In this document: piece after piece, positions 13,002 to 22,919 of the stretch
Numbering within the stretch: the first letter of the stretch is position 1
Layout: each line of letters opens with the position of its first letter
Assembly (NCBI GenBank): GCA_023055425.1
Contig: JALGPY010000001.1
Coordinates: 145,105,368 to 145,169,367 of the forward strand
Source of the DNA: Linanthus parryae
Taxonomy: Eukaryota; Streptophyta; Magnoliopsida; Ericales; Polemoniaceae
Reading direction: 5' to 3'
Length of the DNA: 64,000 nt
Translations under genes and position numbers: made by a program
The notes under the pieces: model-generated
The model's database searches: none
Seen by the model: the letters and a program-made list of their open reading frames with translations, nothing else
What the model was told of the DNA's origin: nothing

Positions 13002-13192
13002 ATTGAATTTTATTAAATTGTTCAAAAGGTTTTCAAGCTTCTACAAATTGTAACTTTTACCCCCACCATTACTTAGCTTATTCTTCCTGAAATTACGACT
13101 ACCTCCCCTCTTGCCAAATAAATTAGGAAATTAACTTATAAGTGTTACGTAAAGGTCATGAATTACCCGTATGCTAAGAATGGGGTATTACA

Positions 13193-15247
13193 TAGTATTT
13201 TTTTTACAGGTACTGATACACAAAATATTACAAGATTACTACAATTAATTACAGATTATGAGCTAGCCTCTGAACAAAAAATGAATTTACAAAAGTCAGC
13301 AGCCCTTTTCTCATCTAATGTCAAGGGCGAAGATAGAGGAATTGTGAGCAACCTATGTGGAGTTCATGAAGCAAACTAACACGACAAGTACCTGGGATTG
13401 CCTACAACAATAGGTACAAACAAAAGAGCTACTTGGACAGGATTTACACAAAACAAAGGGATGGAAGGAGAAATACTTATCACCTGCGGGGAAAGAGGTT
13501 CTTCTTAAAGCGGTAGTCCATGCCATTCCCAACTTCGCCATGAGCTGTTTCAGCCTACCAATTGGGTCCTGTCAAAAAATCGAACAAGCAATGAGAAGTT
13601 TCTGGTGGAGCAACACAGAGAAAAAGAGCATCAATTGGGTAGCCTGGGAGAAACTAAAAAACTCACGAGTCCAAGGCGGACTTGGTTTTAAGGATATCAT
13701 GGATTTTAATAAGACGTTACTAGCAAAACAGTGTTGGCGTCTTATTACATCTCCAACCATCCTTACTGCTAGGAGTTTTGAGAACAATTACCACAGAGTA
13801 AAGACCTTGATGGAGTCAGAATTGGGAAGAAACCCCTCTTTAACTGGCGCAGTTTACAAGAGGGGATGAAAGTCGTCAAAAAAGGAGCCATTAGACAAGT
13901 TGGAGACGGAGAAACTACCAGGATCTTCACTGACCCCTGGATCCCAAGGGATGGACCCTTTCACCTGATCTCAGCTCCACAAGAAGACCATATGCCTATG
14001 GGGAAAGACATCATTGACCAGGACACAAGAAGCTGGAGTACAGACAAGATGCCGCAACTGAACATAGCACCAGTGGATATCAATGATATCCAGCGAATCC
14101 AACTCTTTCAAATCCCCCATGATAAGTGGATATAGCACTGGAACAGTTCAGGTAATTATTCGGTCAAGAGTGGTTATGAACTAGCCAGAATCATTTCCAA
14201 CAGTGAAGAAGAAATAAACTCCAGCAGCATTCAAGACCAAAAGTGTCTAGAGATTATGTGGAAACTGAAAGTCCCCAGGAAGTACTTATTTCTAATATGG
14301 AGAATCAACAATAACTCACTGCCCACCGTGGATAATCTTGCAAAACGCAATATCACTGTTAATCTAATTTACAGGGTTTGCAACCAAGGTTTAGAGGACT
14401 CATAACATTTATTTCATCATTGCCCAATAGCGAAGGCTTTCTGGAAGCAGTTCAATGGTCAAGGAGGAAAACACTTACCGGCAGGGGATAGATGGATCCG
14501 ATGATTCTTCGAAGGAAGCTCAACTTCGGATCAAATTAAAGTCCAGTGTCGGTTTATGGAGTCTACGGCTCAACCGCAAAAAGAAGATCTTTGAGGGGAA
14601 GAACACTCCAACTGACACTCTGGTTGCCTCAGCCATGAATATTCTCGAAGACATCACCGGCAACACCCAAAACCTGACCGATCATCCAATCGTCACCCAA
14701 ACCTTTGAAAATCGTCACCATCAGAGAGGATTCACAGCCTTTTTTGATGGTGCATGGTCATACACCACAAAAGTAGTCGGCATAGGAGCCCTCCTCCGAG
14801 ACCACGCAGGAACAACCATAGTCGCAGAAGCAAGACACACCGGATGGGTAACAGTGCCTTTGAAATTGAAGCCCAAGCAGCCAATCTAGCCTTGGATCTG
14901 GCTATTTCGATTGGTCTATCAGAGGTAACCATTGAAGGAGATGCGCAGATTATAATTGAGATCCTCAGATCGGACAAAGATCCAAATGCACACAGAGCAG
15001 TTGTAAGAGACCTTCTTCAGAAAGCCAACAACCTAAGAGGAAGCTTGCTTCAGATCTCATGGAGGTTCGTAGAAAGAGAAAGAAATGAGAAGGCACATTG
15101 GTTAGCTCAAAGGGGGTTGAATATTGAAGCGGCCGAGACCTGGGAAGAGATGAGAACGTGTTGGGAAATGGGAGGTTTCTAGAGTTGTCTACTCAGTTGT
15201 TTCAGTCTTTATCCCATTTAATGAAAGCAATTTTTCTCTAAAAAAAT
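13193..15247 (+). pseudogene. LINE-2 right part: RT 3' end, zf-RVT and RNase H
   Basis: The sequence resumes within the RT palm/thumb (LLQLITDYELASEQKMNLQKS). It continues through KYLGLPTTIG, SFWWSNTEKKSINWVAWEKL and GGLGFKDIMDFN, then a zf-RVT relic (14230-14460, including WKLKVPRKYLFLIWR and HHCPIAKAFW). RNase H follows: FFDGAW (Asp) at 14739-14756, then after a shift FEIEAQAANLALD (Glu), IEGDAQ (Asp) and RNEKAHWLA. An A-rich 3' end lies at 15238-15247. Several stops and shifts (for example 13377, 13868, 14134) make it dead. Confidence 0.9.
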
Positions 15248-15251
15248 AATC

Positions 15252-15415
15252 AAATTGAAGTTCAACTGAAATAGAGAGTTACGACAATGAGAACTCCGTT
15301 TGACTTAGAGTATGTTTGATATCTGTTCAAACACAGAAACAATAGTAAAACAAACATACTAACAAACACGTTAAAAATACAAAATCAAGAAACTGATTCA
15401 TATGTGTTTAAAAAA
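15252..15415 (+). repeat. Dispersed repeat, copy 2 (partner at 5549-5715)
   Basis: Similar in sequence and orientation to 5549-5715. It begins directly after the A-rich end of LINE-2. The rest of this AT-rich stretch to about 15720 may belong to the same element, because a GGAGTAxATGTTTxxTTA-like motif recurs inverted near 15690-15720. Confidence 0.6.
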
Positions 15416-15837
15416 TATTTTTTACGATAAAAAACATTTGCCAAAACTAATAAATTTATGTGTTAATATGCTCCAACATCATTTTGTATATACAACAACA
15501 ATATTTCATTGTTATTTTATGTATTCAATAAGAGATGAATTTTTTAATCATCAAAAGTACAAAAACACACTCCAAAATTGGTGTTTTTTTGAACGGGTGT
15601 TTTCAGCCTATTTTTGTTTTTAAACAGTAAGAAACAAACACTGCAAAACATATTTCTTGAAAAATAAAATAAACACATTCGTTTCTAAATTTTAGAGAAT
15701 AACTAAACATGTACTCCACTAAGTTTCACGTATTATTTGGTAGCTCAGTGTTCATGCCCATTGCTGAAAAATACCAAACATTAATAAAATACGTTCTTTA
15801 ATTTAGAACAATGATCACAAGTCCCTCAAAAATAAAA

Positions 15838-15945
15838 CAACGATCATAAGATTTTAGTTAAAATGTTGGAGCGAGGAGAAATTCAAAAATAAAACAACGA
15901 TCATAAGCGAATTCAAGTTAAAATGTTGGAGCGAGGAGAAATTTT
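15838..15945 (+). repeat. Short tandem direct repeat
   Basis: The segment with AACGATCATAAG ... GTTAAAATGTTGGAGCGAGG occurs twice in a row (about 15838-15885 and 15895-15940), just left of a miniature element. Confidence 0.8.
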
Positions 15946-16129
15946 TATTTGCTCTAAGAGCAAATACACGTGGTACTCTAATCAATACAGCACATGACAC
16001 GTCACGAAGAAAGAGAATGAGTGGCAGACAAAAGAAAGTGAATTCCTACATGTTCCTTACGTGTCCTGTGATGTATTGATTAGAACACCACGTCATATTT
16101 GCTCTTGGAGCAAGCAATAATTATTCTGG
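15936..16129. mobile_element. MITE with CACGTG-bearing inverted repeats (copy A)
   Basis: About 190 bp with inverted ends of about 55 bp. The left arm carries GCTCTAAGAGCAAATACACGTGG and TCTAATCAATACA; the right arm carries the same motifs inverted. It resembles copy C in an intron at 25269-25496 and the one-ended piece at 16169-16240. The copy C target duplication (9 bp) suggests a Mutator-type origin. For this copy I could not define the duplication. Confidence 0.75.
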
Positions 16130-16168
16130 AACGAGAACTAGGAGACACAGGTCTCTTCCTAGAATTTT

Positions 16169-16240
16169 GAGAAATTTTTACTGCTCTATTAGAGTCCATT
16201 AGAACACCACGTGGTGCTCTACAACTAATTAAAGACAACA
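16169..16240. mobile_element. MITE fragment of the same family (copy B)
   Basis: One arm only: GAGAAATTTTTACTGCTCT, then CACCACGTGGTGCTCTAC, which matches copy C very closely. It lies about 250 bp upstream of the transcribed leader of the first PMT gene and contributes a CACGTG core at 16208-16213. Confidence 0.65.
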
Positions 16241-16919
16241 CTTGAACAAACTGCATGTGATTGATCTTGGATATGATGACCTGTTGCTCTTCTTGGGGGT
16301 GTGAGTGAATATGTGTCTTTAACTGAAGGAGTAAAAGTAAAATTTACCATATTCTCCTCCTCCTTCTCCTTTTGACCTTTGGAAACGACACGACAGTTGT
16401 TATTTCCTGGTTGTCAACAAACATTCACCTCTCCCCATTGTCCAAAACGCGGATTGAATCCAATCCTATTCTCTCCCCCTCTCTCTCTCTCTGTAAAAAC
16501 CAAAACACAACACTGTCGGCGTCGGTCGAGAAGAAATAGATACAAACAGGATACCAATCAATACGTATAGAGAGAGAGAGAGAAAAGGAGGCAGAGAAGG
16601 TCCCATGAAAGTGAATTAAAGGGGGAAGATAAAAAAAAACAAAGAAAGACAGAGAGGCAGAGGATCTGAGGAGGAGTGTGGATCATATTACTTATTATTA
16701 TTTAAGGTTTCTTGTGTTATCTCTCAGTGTTCTCTCTCTCTGTGGGTTTGTGAGGTTAAGAGAACTTGAGAGATCTCTCAAACCTTAGCCCCAACATAGG
16801 TCCTTTGTCTCTCTGTCCTCGAAGATACAACATCGTCCTGGCCTTCAATTATCAATCTTTATAGCCGTTGTTGGTAAAACACATTGTGGGTTTCTCCAAT
16901 TCTGAGCCCAGAACCTAAG

Positions 16920-17799
16920 GTACTGCTCTATCTACACATCTTGAAAATTCGTTTTCTGTATCTTCTCATGTTCTGTCGTTTGATCTATTACCAAAAATTC
17001 CACGCCTTTCCAACTGGGTATCTCTCTATTTCGTGAAATTTAGGAATCCGAATCGTGGGTTTCTTCGTTTTCCCTATTTTAGCTTCCTTAATTTTAGCTT
17101 TCTTGTACTAATTTCAAGAAAAAAGATGCGATTTTTATCCATCCTCAATCCCAATTCTTGATTTTTCATTGGAGAAGTATGTTATGAAGCTCTCTGCTTT
17201 TTTGTGATTGAATATTGAATGTGAGTGAACACCTTCTTCTCTTCAGGTCTAAGCAATGATAAAAGTTTAATATGCTTTGCTCAATATAAAATTAGGGGTA
17301 TTATTGTTATACCTGTGTGATCTATGTCTCTGTATATAATAAGCTCACTGTGATGTACTATGTCTTTTTTTTTTTTTTTTTTTTTTTTTTTATGATTTGC
17401 CATGGTTAGTTGCTAGATTGATTGCTGCTTTTTTTTCTTTTCTTCTACTCTTCTGACTTTAGTGGCAAAGATGGTCCTCATGGGAGGGCTAATCTTTTAG
17501 GAGTTGTTGGGTGAATGGGTCCATCACATATCATGTGGAAAGTATATAGGCTAATAGAGTGACCTTCAAGTGGTGTTTGTCCTTTTAGTTGCTTTCAGAT
17601 CTTCTAGTTTCCTCTGTGTACTGTGTACTATTAACAGTTTTTAGGTAGTGATCTCTCTTCTGACCATAGATCTGTGGGCTTATTCAACTTATGTAGTAGG
17701 GTTCTGTTATGCACACTATGTGTTTGTAAATATATGTCTATGTGAAGAAACTGGTTTCTGATTGAAGTGTTTGGGTTTGGGTTTGTGTTTGTGTTGCAG
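16920..17799 (+). other. Probable 5' UTR intron of the first PMT gene
   Basis: CT-rich leader sequence (about 16460-16919) is followed by a donor (CTAAG|GTACTG). The acceptor (TGTTGCAG|ATAG) lies 22 bases before the start codon. The second PMT gene has the same layout. A T-run sits at about 17367-17391. Predicted from splice consensus only. Confidence 0.6.
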
Positions 17800-17821
17800 A
17801 TAGTGAAGTAGTTCTGGGACA

Positions 17822-20800
17822 ATGAAGCATCATAAAGATAAAGATGGGAAGCCTCAGGACAGAGGTGGTTCCAGGGTACTCCCTATTGGGATCATGTTCA
17901 TTGTGTTATGTGGATTGTCTTTCTATCTTGGAGGCATCTTCTGTTCTGAGAAGAACCGATATGTTACTACTAAAGATATAACCGAAGAGGTTCAATCCCC
18001 TAAGGAAATCGTTTCCAGCTCCGGTCATCTCCAGAGCAAGCCTGTTGCCTTCGATGAGTGCAGTATCGAGCTCCAAGACTTCACTCCGTGCACGGATCCC
18101 AAGGTATAACTTCGATAGCAAATGCCTATAACTATACGCCTATTCTCCCTATGAAGTTATGAACCATTAGGATATTTCATTTCATAATTGGGACTTGTGA
18201 TTTACATATTTACATCCATTTAGATGGTTTTCGGTCGGGGTTTTGGAATATTATGGATTTGATTTGTATACATATGATTCATGTTACAGAGATGGAAGAA
18301 GTTCAGCTTCCATCGGCTTTCTTTCTTGGAGCGCCATTGTCCGCCAATCTTTGAAAGGAAAGATTGTTTGATTCCTCCTCCAGATGGCTACAAGACACCA
18401 ATCAAATGGCCCAAGAGCAAAGATGAATGTTGGTACAGGTAAAGAATTGCTGGCTTTGTTAACTTTCAATATGTCATTAGTTGTGGATGAGGCCTAAATA
18501 TTTTTGTTTTGGGGGTTTGTAGGAATGTGCCTTATGATTGGATCAACAAGCAGAAATCCAACCAGAATTGGCTGAGGAAGGAAGGGGAAAAATTCAGGTT
18601 CCCTGGTGGTGGCACTATGTTCCCCAGAGGTGTTAGTGCCTACGTCGACTTGATGCAAGACTTGATCCCGGAGATGCAAGATGGGACCATCCGAACCGCC
18701 ATTGACACCGGCTGTGGGGTATATTCTCTTAATTTTTACCTTCTTGTTTTTCATTTTTTCACCTTTGGTTACTCAAAATTAAGGCAAGTTTTTGTCTTCT
18801 GCCTGCTTATGTATTGAGATTAAACTAATATGTTAAAGTTTATACTAATTTATTTCATCTTTGTGATTTTTCTGTCTCTAGGTTGCTAGTTGGGGAGGTG
18901 ATTTGCTGGATCGCGGGATTTTAACAGTCTCCCTAGCGCCAAGGGATAATCACGAGGCTCAAGTCCAGTTTGCTCTAGAACGTGGAATCCCTGCCGTTCT
19001 TGGCATCATTTCAACCCAGCGCCTTCCTTTCCCCTCAAACTCATTCGATATGGCTCATTGCTCAAGATGCCTAATCCCATGGACAGAATTCGGTAACCAA
19101 TCTTTCTCACCCTCTCGAAAAGTTCGTCCTTTTATATTTTTATGGACAAATTACCATAAACCTACTTGGTCATTTGTCGCTACTATAGTTTCAATTTAAC
19201 CCAAACAAACATGTTGTTTGACATTTGTTACTGAAAACCTATTGCAGTTTCATTTTGACCTCAAACCTCCCTACAGTATGCAAATTGCAACCAATCACCA
19301 CAAATCGCAGGGTAATTGTGATGATTGGTAGCAATTTGTAATCTGTGTATAGGATTTGAGGTCAATTTGAAACTGCAGTGGGTTTCCGGTAACAAATGGC
19401 AAGCTGCATGTAGGTTTATGGTAATTTTTCATATTTCTATGATAAACTACCGAATGAGTTCCTACTTTGTGTCATTTCTTCAAAGCTCTTCCAGTCAGGG
19501 GCGGATCCATGTAGGGAAGAGTGGGAGCTATATCCCCCACTCAATTTTTTAAAACTGCAATTTGACTCTGTATATTGTCCAATAATTTTGTTTTAGCCCC
19601 ACTCAATTTTTATAATTTGCAATTTGACCCTGTATTTTCTCCAATAAATTTGTTTTAGCCCCACTGAAATCGATCAATAACTCCCATTATATATGTTTAT
19701 ACATCAAAATATCATATTATTAAAATTTAGCCTCCACTGGCACAAAATCCTGGACCCGTCCCTGTGCTTCCAGTGTATGACCAAAAGAAATGCGGTTTTT
19801 TCAGGTGGGATTTACCTTCTTGAGATTCAGCGCATACTTCGTCCCGGAGGCTTCTGGGTTCTATCCGGTCCTCCAGTGAACTACGAGCACAGATGGAAAG
19901 GTTGGAACACAACAGTTGAAGAGCAGAGATCGGATTACGAGAAGTTGCAGAATCTCCTAACCTCAATGTGCTTTACCTTGTACAACAAAAAGGACGACAT
20001 TGCAGTGTGGCAGAAAACCAAAGACAACAGCTGCTATTCCAAGCTTGCTGTTCCAGAGGCTTACCCGCCAAAATGCGATGACGGCACGGAACCCGATGCC
20101 GCTTGGTACACCCCGCTGCGCCCCTGCGTAGTTGTGCCAAACCCAAAGCATAATAAGCTGGCACTAACATCAGTTCCAAAGTGGCCGGAGAGATTGACCG
20201 TAGCGCCTCAACGTTTATCGGATATTCACGGTGGAAGCGCCGGTGGGTTCAAGCACGATGATTCGAAGTGGAAGGAGAGAGTGAAGCACTACAAGAAGTT
20301 GTTACCCGCATTGGGTACAGATAAGATAAGAAATGTTATGGACATGAATACGGTTTATGGAGGTTTCGCTGCTGCTTTGATTAAGGATCCGCTTTGGGTG
20401 ATGAACGTGGTTTCCTCGTATGCTCCTAATACGCTTCCTATTATCTATGACAGGGGACTCATTGGGCTCTATCATGACTGGTAAGTAACTAATATTTCGT
20501 TAATCTGGAAGTTGTCGGTTGAAATTGTCTTTAGTAAAAAAAAAAAAAAATACCGTTTGTCGTGTTGATTGTTTTCTCAGGTGCGAGGCCTTCTCCACAT
20601 ATCCTCGAACTTATGATCTCCTTCACGTTGACGGACTTTTTACCGCTGAAAGCCAGAGGTGAGCCTTCTGTTCTTGATTTTTCTTCCATTCTTCTGTGTT
20701 TGTGGTTATCTAGGAAGTTCTGCTAATTGCTAAAAGAAGGAAGGATATAAAGAAGTCACATGTCAGAACCTGATGATAACTCACCCTAATAAGTAGCATC

Positions 20801-21453
20801 ACAGCATTGGGGTTCCCTTCTTATTTTCATCTACACATTATCCTAATTTTGAAGCAGAAGTTATTATACTCGGTTTGTAAAATAGTAGCTCTAACCAGGG
20901 GCAGAGGTGGTACTTGCCCCCCCCCCCCCACCCACCCACCCCGAAGTTTTCAGAAACTCCACCAACACCCATAATTCTGAGCATTTTTACAGTGGCACCC
21001 TTTTACTAATTACACATATTTCCCGGCTGATTCCGAACGTACCCTTGTACTAGTGCCCCTGTTATTGGCTTCACGTAGAATTTTGTCCCGGCTGTTCCTA
21101 AATCCCTGCTCCGCCACTAGGTCTAACGTGACTGGAAAACACTCCGTTCGTCACTTTGAGGTTTGACCTCTCGCGGTGGAATAGTGGATACCAAGAATGT
21201 AATATTCTGACATTTGTTTTAAAAATCTTGGTTCAGGTGTGATATGAAGTATGTTCTCCTGGAGATGGACAGAATCCTACGACCAGGCGGGTACGCGGTA
21301 ATCCGGGAATCAAGCTATTACGTGGACACTGTTGCAGCGATTGCCAAGGGCATGAGATGGGGATGCCGTAAGGAAGAGACCGAGTACGGTATCGAGTCGG
21401 AGAAAATTTTGATTTGCCAGAAGAAGCTTTGGTACGCAAAACAGAGTTCATGA
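17822..21453 (+). CDS. Probable Golgi methyltransferase, PMT15-18-like (gene 1 of tandem pair)
   Basis: The CDS is 602 codons in seven exons: 17822-18103, 18290-18438, 18523-18718, 18882-19092, 19805-20480, 20581-20658 and 21237-21453. All junctions are GT-AG and keep the frame. The product is a plant DUF248 putative S-adenosyl-methionine methyltransferase (the QUASIMODO2/PMT family, linked to methylation of cell-wall polysaccharides in the Golgi). It has a short basic N-terminus, one membrane anchor at about residues 20-41 (type II), the [15 protein letters not shown] block, [26 protein letters not shown] and the SAM-binding motif [13 protein letters not shown] (about 203-215). [15 protein letters not shown], the second Rossmann-like half ([16 protein letters not shown]) and the C-terminal LICQKKLWY follow. 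Length is normal. The start is the first Met of the exon and matches gene 2. The family is certain; the exact orthologue is inferred. Confidence 0.95.
19141..19437. mobile_element. Palindromic MITE in intron 4 of PMT gene 1
   Basis: Inverted arms with AATTACCATAAACCTAC (left) and GTAGGTTTATGGTAATTTTT (right), plus an inner pair (GAGGTCAA...TGAAACTGCA against its complement). About 300 bp, within the 712-bp intron. No target duplication identified. Confidence 0.7.
19496..19766. mobile_element. hAT-type MITE in intron 4 of PMT gene 1
   Basis: Ends are CAGGGGCGGATCCA and, inverted, CAGGGACGGGTCCA. It is flanked by the 8-bp direct repeat CTTCCAGT (19488-19495 and 19767-19774), the size expected for hAT elements. 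The right repeat sits two bases beyond the terminal CCCTG, so the exact right edge is uncertain by two bases. It lies 37 bases before the exon 5 acceptor. Confidence 0.82.
20896..21119. mobile_element. hAT-type MITE in intron 6 of PMT gene 1
   Basis: Starts CAGGGGCAGAGGTGG; the inverted right end reads TAGTGGCGGAGCAGGGA. The flanking 8-mers GCTCTAAC and GGTCTAAC match at seven positions. It contains a C-run (about 20919-20929). Confidence 0.75.
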
Positions 21454-21948
21454 TGATGTGTTAAAGGAAAGCAAAAGCTTAATAGCAATACAAAGGATGT
21501 GGATGAGAAATTTGAAGGAGGGTTTAAATTAATCCCTGATAACAATCATAGATTGAGAAGAAGAAGAAAGAGGTACCAGATACAGAGAAAGTATATGAGA
21601 ATATTGATTTTCCATTTATAAAATTTATTACCCAATAATCTTAATTTTTCTTCTTCAATTGAAGCTGCTCTTTCATCAATATAGCCAGTACTAAAGTATA
21701 ACAAAGTACCCAACCAAATGTGTTCCTTCCCCTTTCTTTTGCTTTGTGGGTTTTGTATTGTGAAACCCCAAGTCAGTGTGAAATATGTAATGTGTTTCAA
21801 GCTTTTACGGTTTTGTGGTTCTTATGTAATATCTTGTACGATTACGCTAATGCTGATTTGGTTAGCAATTATTCAATTTATCGGGTTTTGAAAATGTGAT
21901 TGGTTTCCTTAATCTGTATTACTTGGAAGGTAGATTGTTCCCAGTGTT

Positions 21949-22092
21949 TGGATGAGCTAGAATAGATTATGAGATTGTAGATTATTTGAGTGACTGGTTG
22001 AGGTCAAGAGAAGGCATGTTTCCGACATCAACCACTTATTTGAATAATTTGCAGTTTCATAATCTATTAATTTAGCTCATCCAAACATGACA
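21949..22092. mobile_element. Palindromic MITE between the two PMT genes
   Basis: Inverted ends with TGTTTGGATGAGCT (left) and AGCTCATCCAAACA (right). The rest of the arms also pairs (AGATTATGAG with TCATAATCT). The end motif resembles that of the element in intron 4 of PMT gene 2. Confidence 0.75.
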
Positions 22093-22560
22093 AATGTTTA
22101 TGATCAGACGGACTCGGCCAAAGCTCAAAGCTCGGCTAGTGTGCTAAAAAAGCCGGCCAGATACAAGTACAGACCAAATGCATAACAAAATTGTAACAAA
22201 ATCATATGACTTGGTTCATTGTGAACTTGCAATTTCAAATACTAGTACAAATCACTTGCATTTGCAGTATAATATAGCATTGTAAGACAATGTACAAACG
22301 TTAGATATGTAAGTAGAGAGACGGGTGAGTTAAGTTACCCTGATCTTATTTTAGAGTCCTTCTTCCGGCAGTCTCTCTCGGTCACCGTTGGATTTTTCCG
22401 ATAATCCATATCTGGCGGGAGATGATCACATCTCACTTGCACTCATCTCTATCTACAAAACACTTCCAGTCCATTTATAATAGCTCAAATCACTAATTTA
22501 CAAGTCCCTTACGTTCTCTGCTAACATATCTTCTAAAGTTACTCTCTTTCTCAAGTCCTC
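22093..22560. other. Promoter and leader region of PMT gene 2
   Basis: No coding potential. Pyrimidine-rich leader-like sequence appears near 22485-22561, directly before a likely 5' UTR donor (TCCTCT|GTAAGTT at 22562). I see no clear TATA box that I would defend. Confidence 0.4.
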
Positions 22561-22561
22561 T

Positions 22562-22890
22562 GTAAGTTAAATTCTTTTTTTCTATGATGCTTGATCTGGG
22601 TTTGTGGAACCTTTAATCTCATCTTGTCATTTCCATGATTTTCTTTTATGGGTTTTGTTAGATGTAACCAAAATTGCACACTATGTGTTTTGTGTAAATG
22701 TTTCTGAATCAAAAGCTTATTTTTCAATGACTTGGAGATAGTGAAGTAGTTTGGAAACGTACGATCATGAAGCTCTCATATTTTCATTTCCATGATTTAG
22801 TACTACTTTTTATGGGTTTCATAAGATGGAACCAATTCACGCATAAATAGTGTTTGTTTAAATGTCTCTGAGACTTTCAATGGCTTACAG
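22562..22890 (+). other. Probable 5' UTR intron of PMT gene 2, carrying a tandem duplication of the start region
   Basis: Donor at 22562, acceptor GGCTTACAG ending at 22890, 29 bases before the ATG. About 155 bp are present twice (about 22630-22787 and 22788-22940). The first copy includes AGTGAAGTAGTTTGGAAACG...ATGAAGCTCT, an older version of the acceptor and start codon. That decoy ATG (22767) opens only 27 codons. Confidence 0.65.
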
Positions 22891-22919
22891 ATTAGTGAAG
22901 TGGTTTGGGGAATAAGACC

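Noticed and set aside
22905..22919. Upstream TTG as start for PMT gene 2
   Set aside because: The ATG at 22920 matches the start of gene 1; the extra residues have no counterpart.
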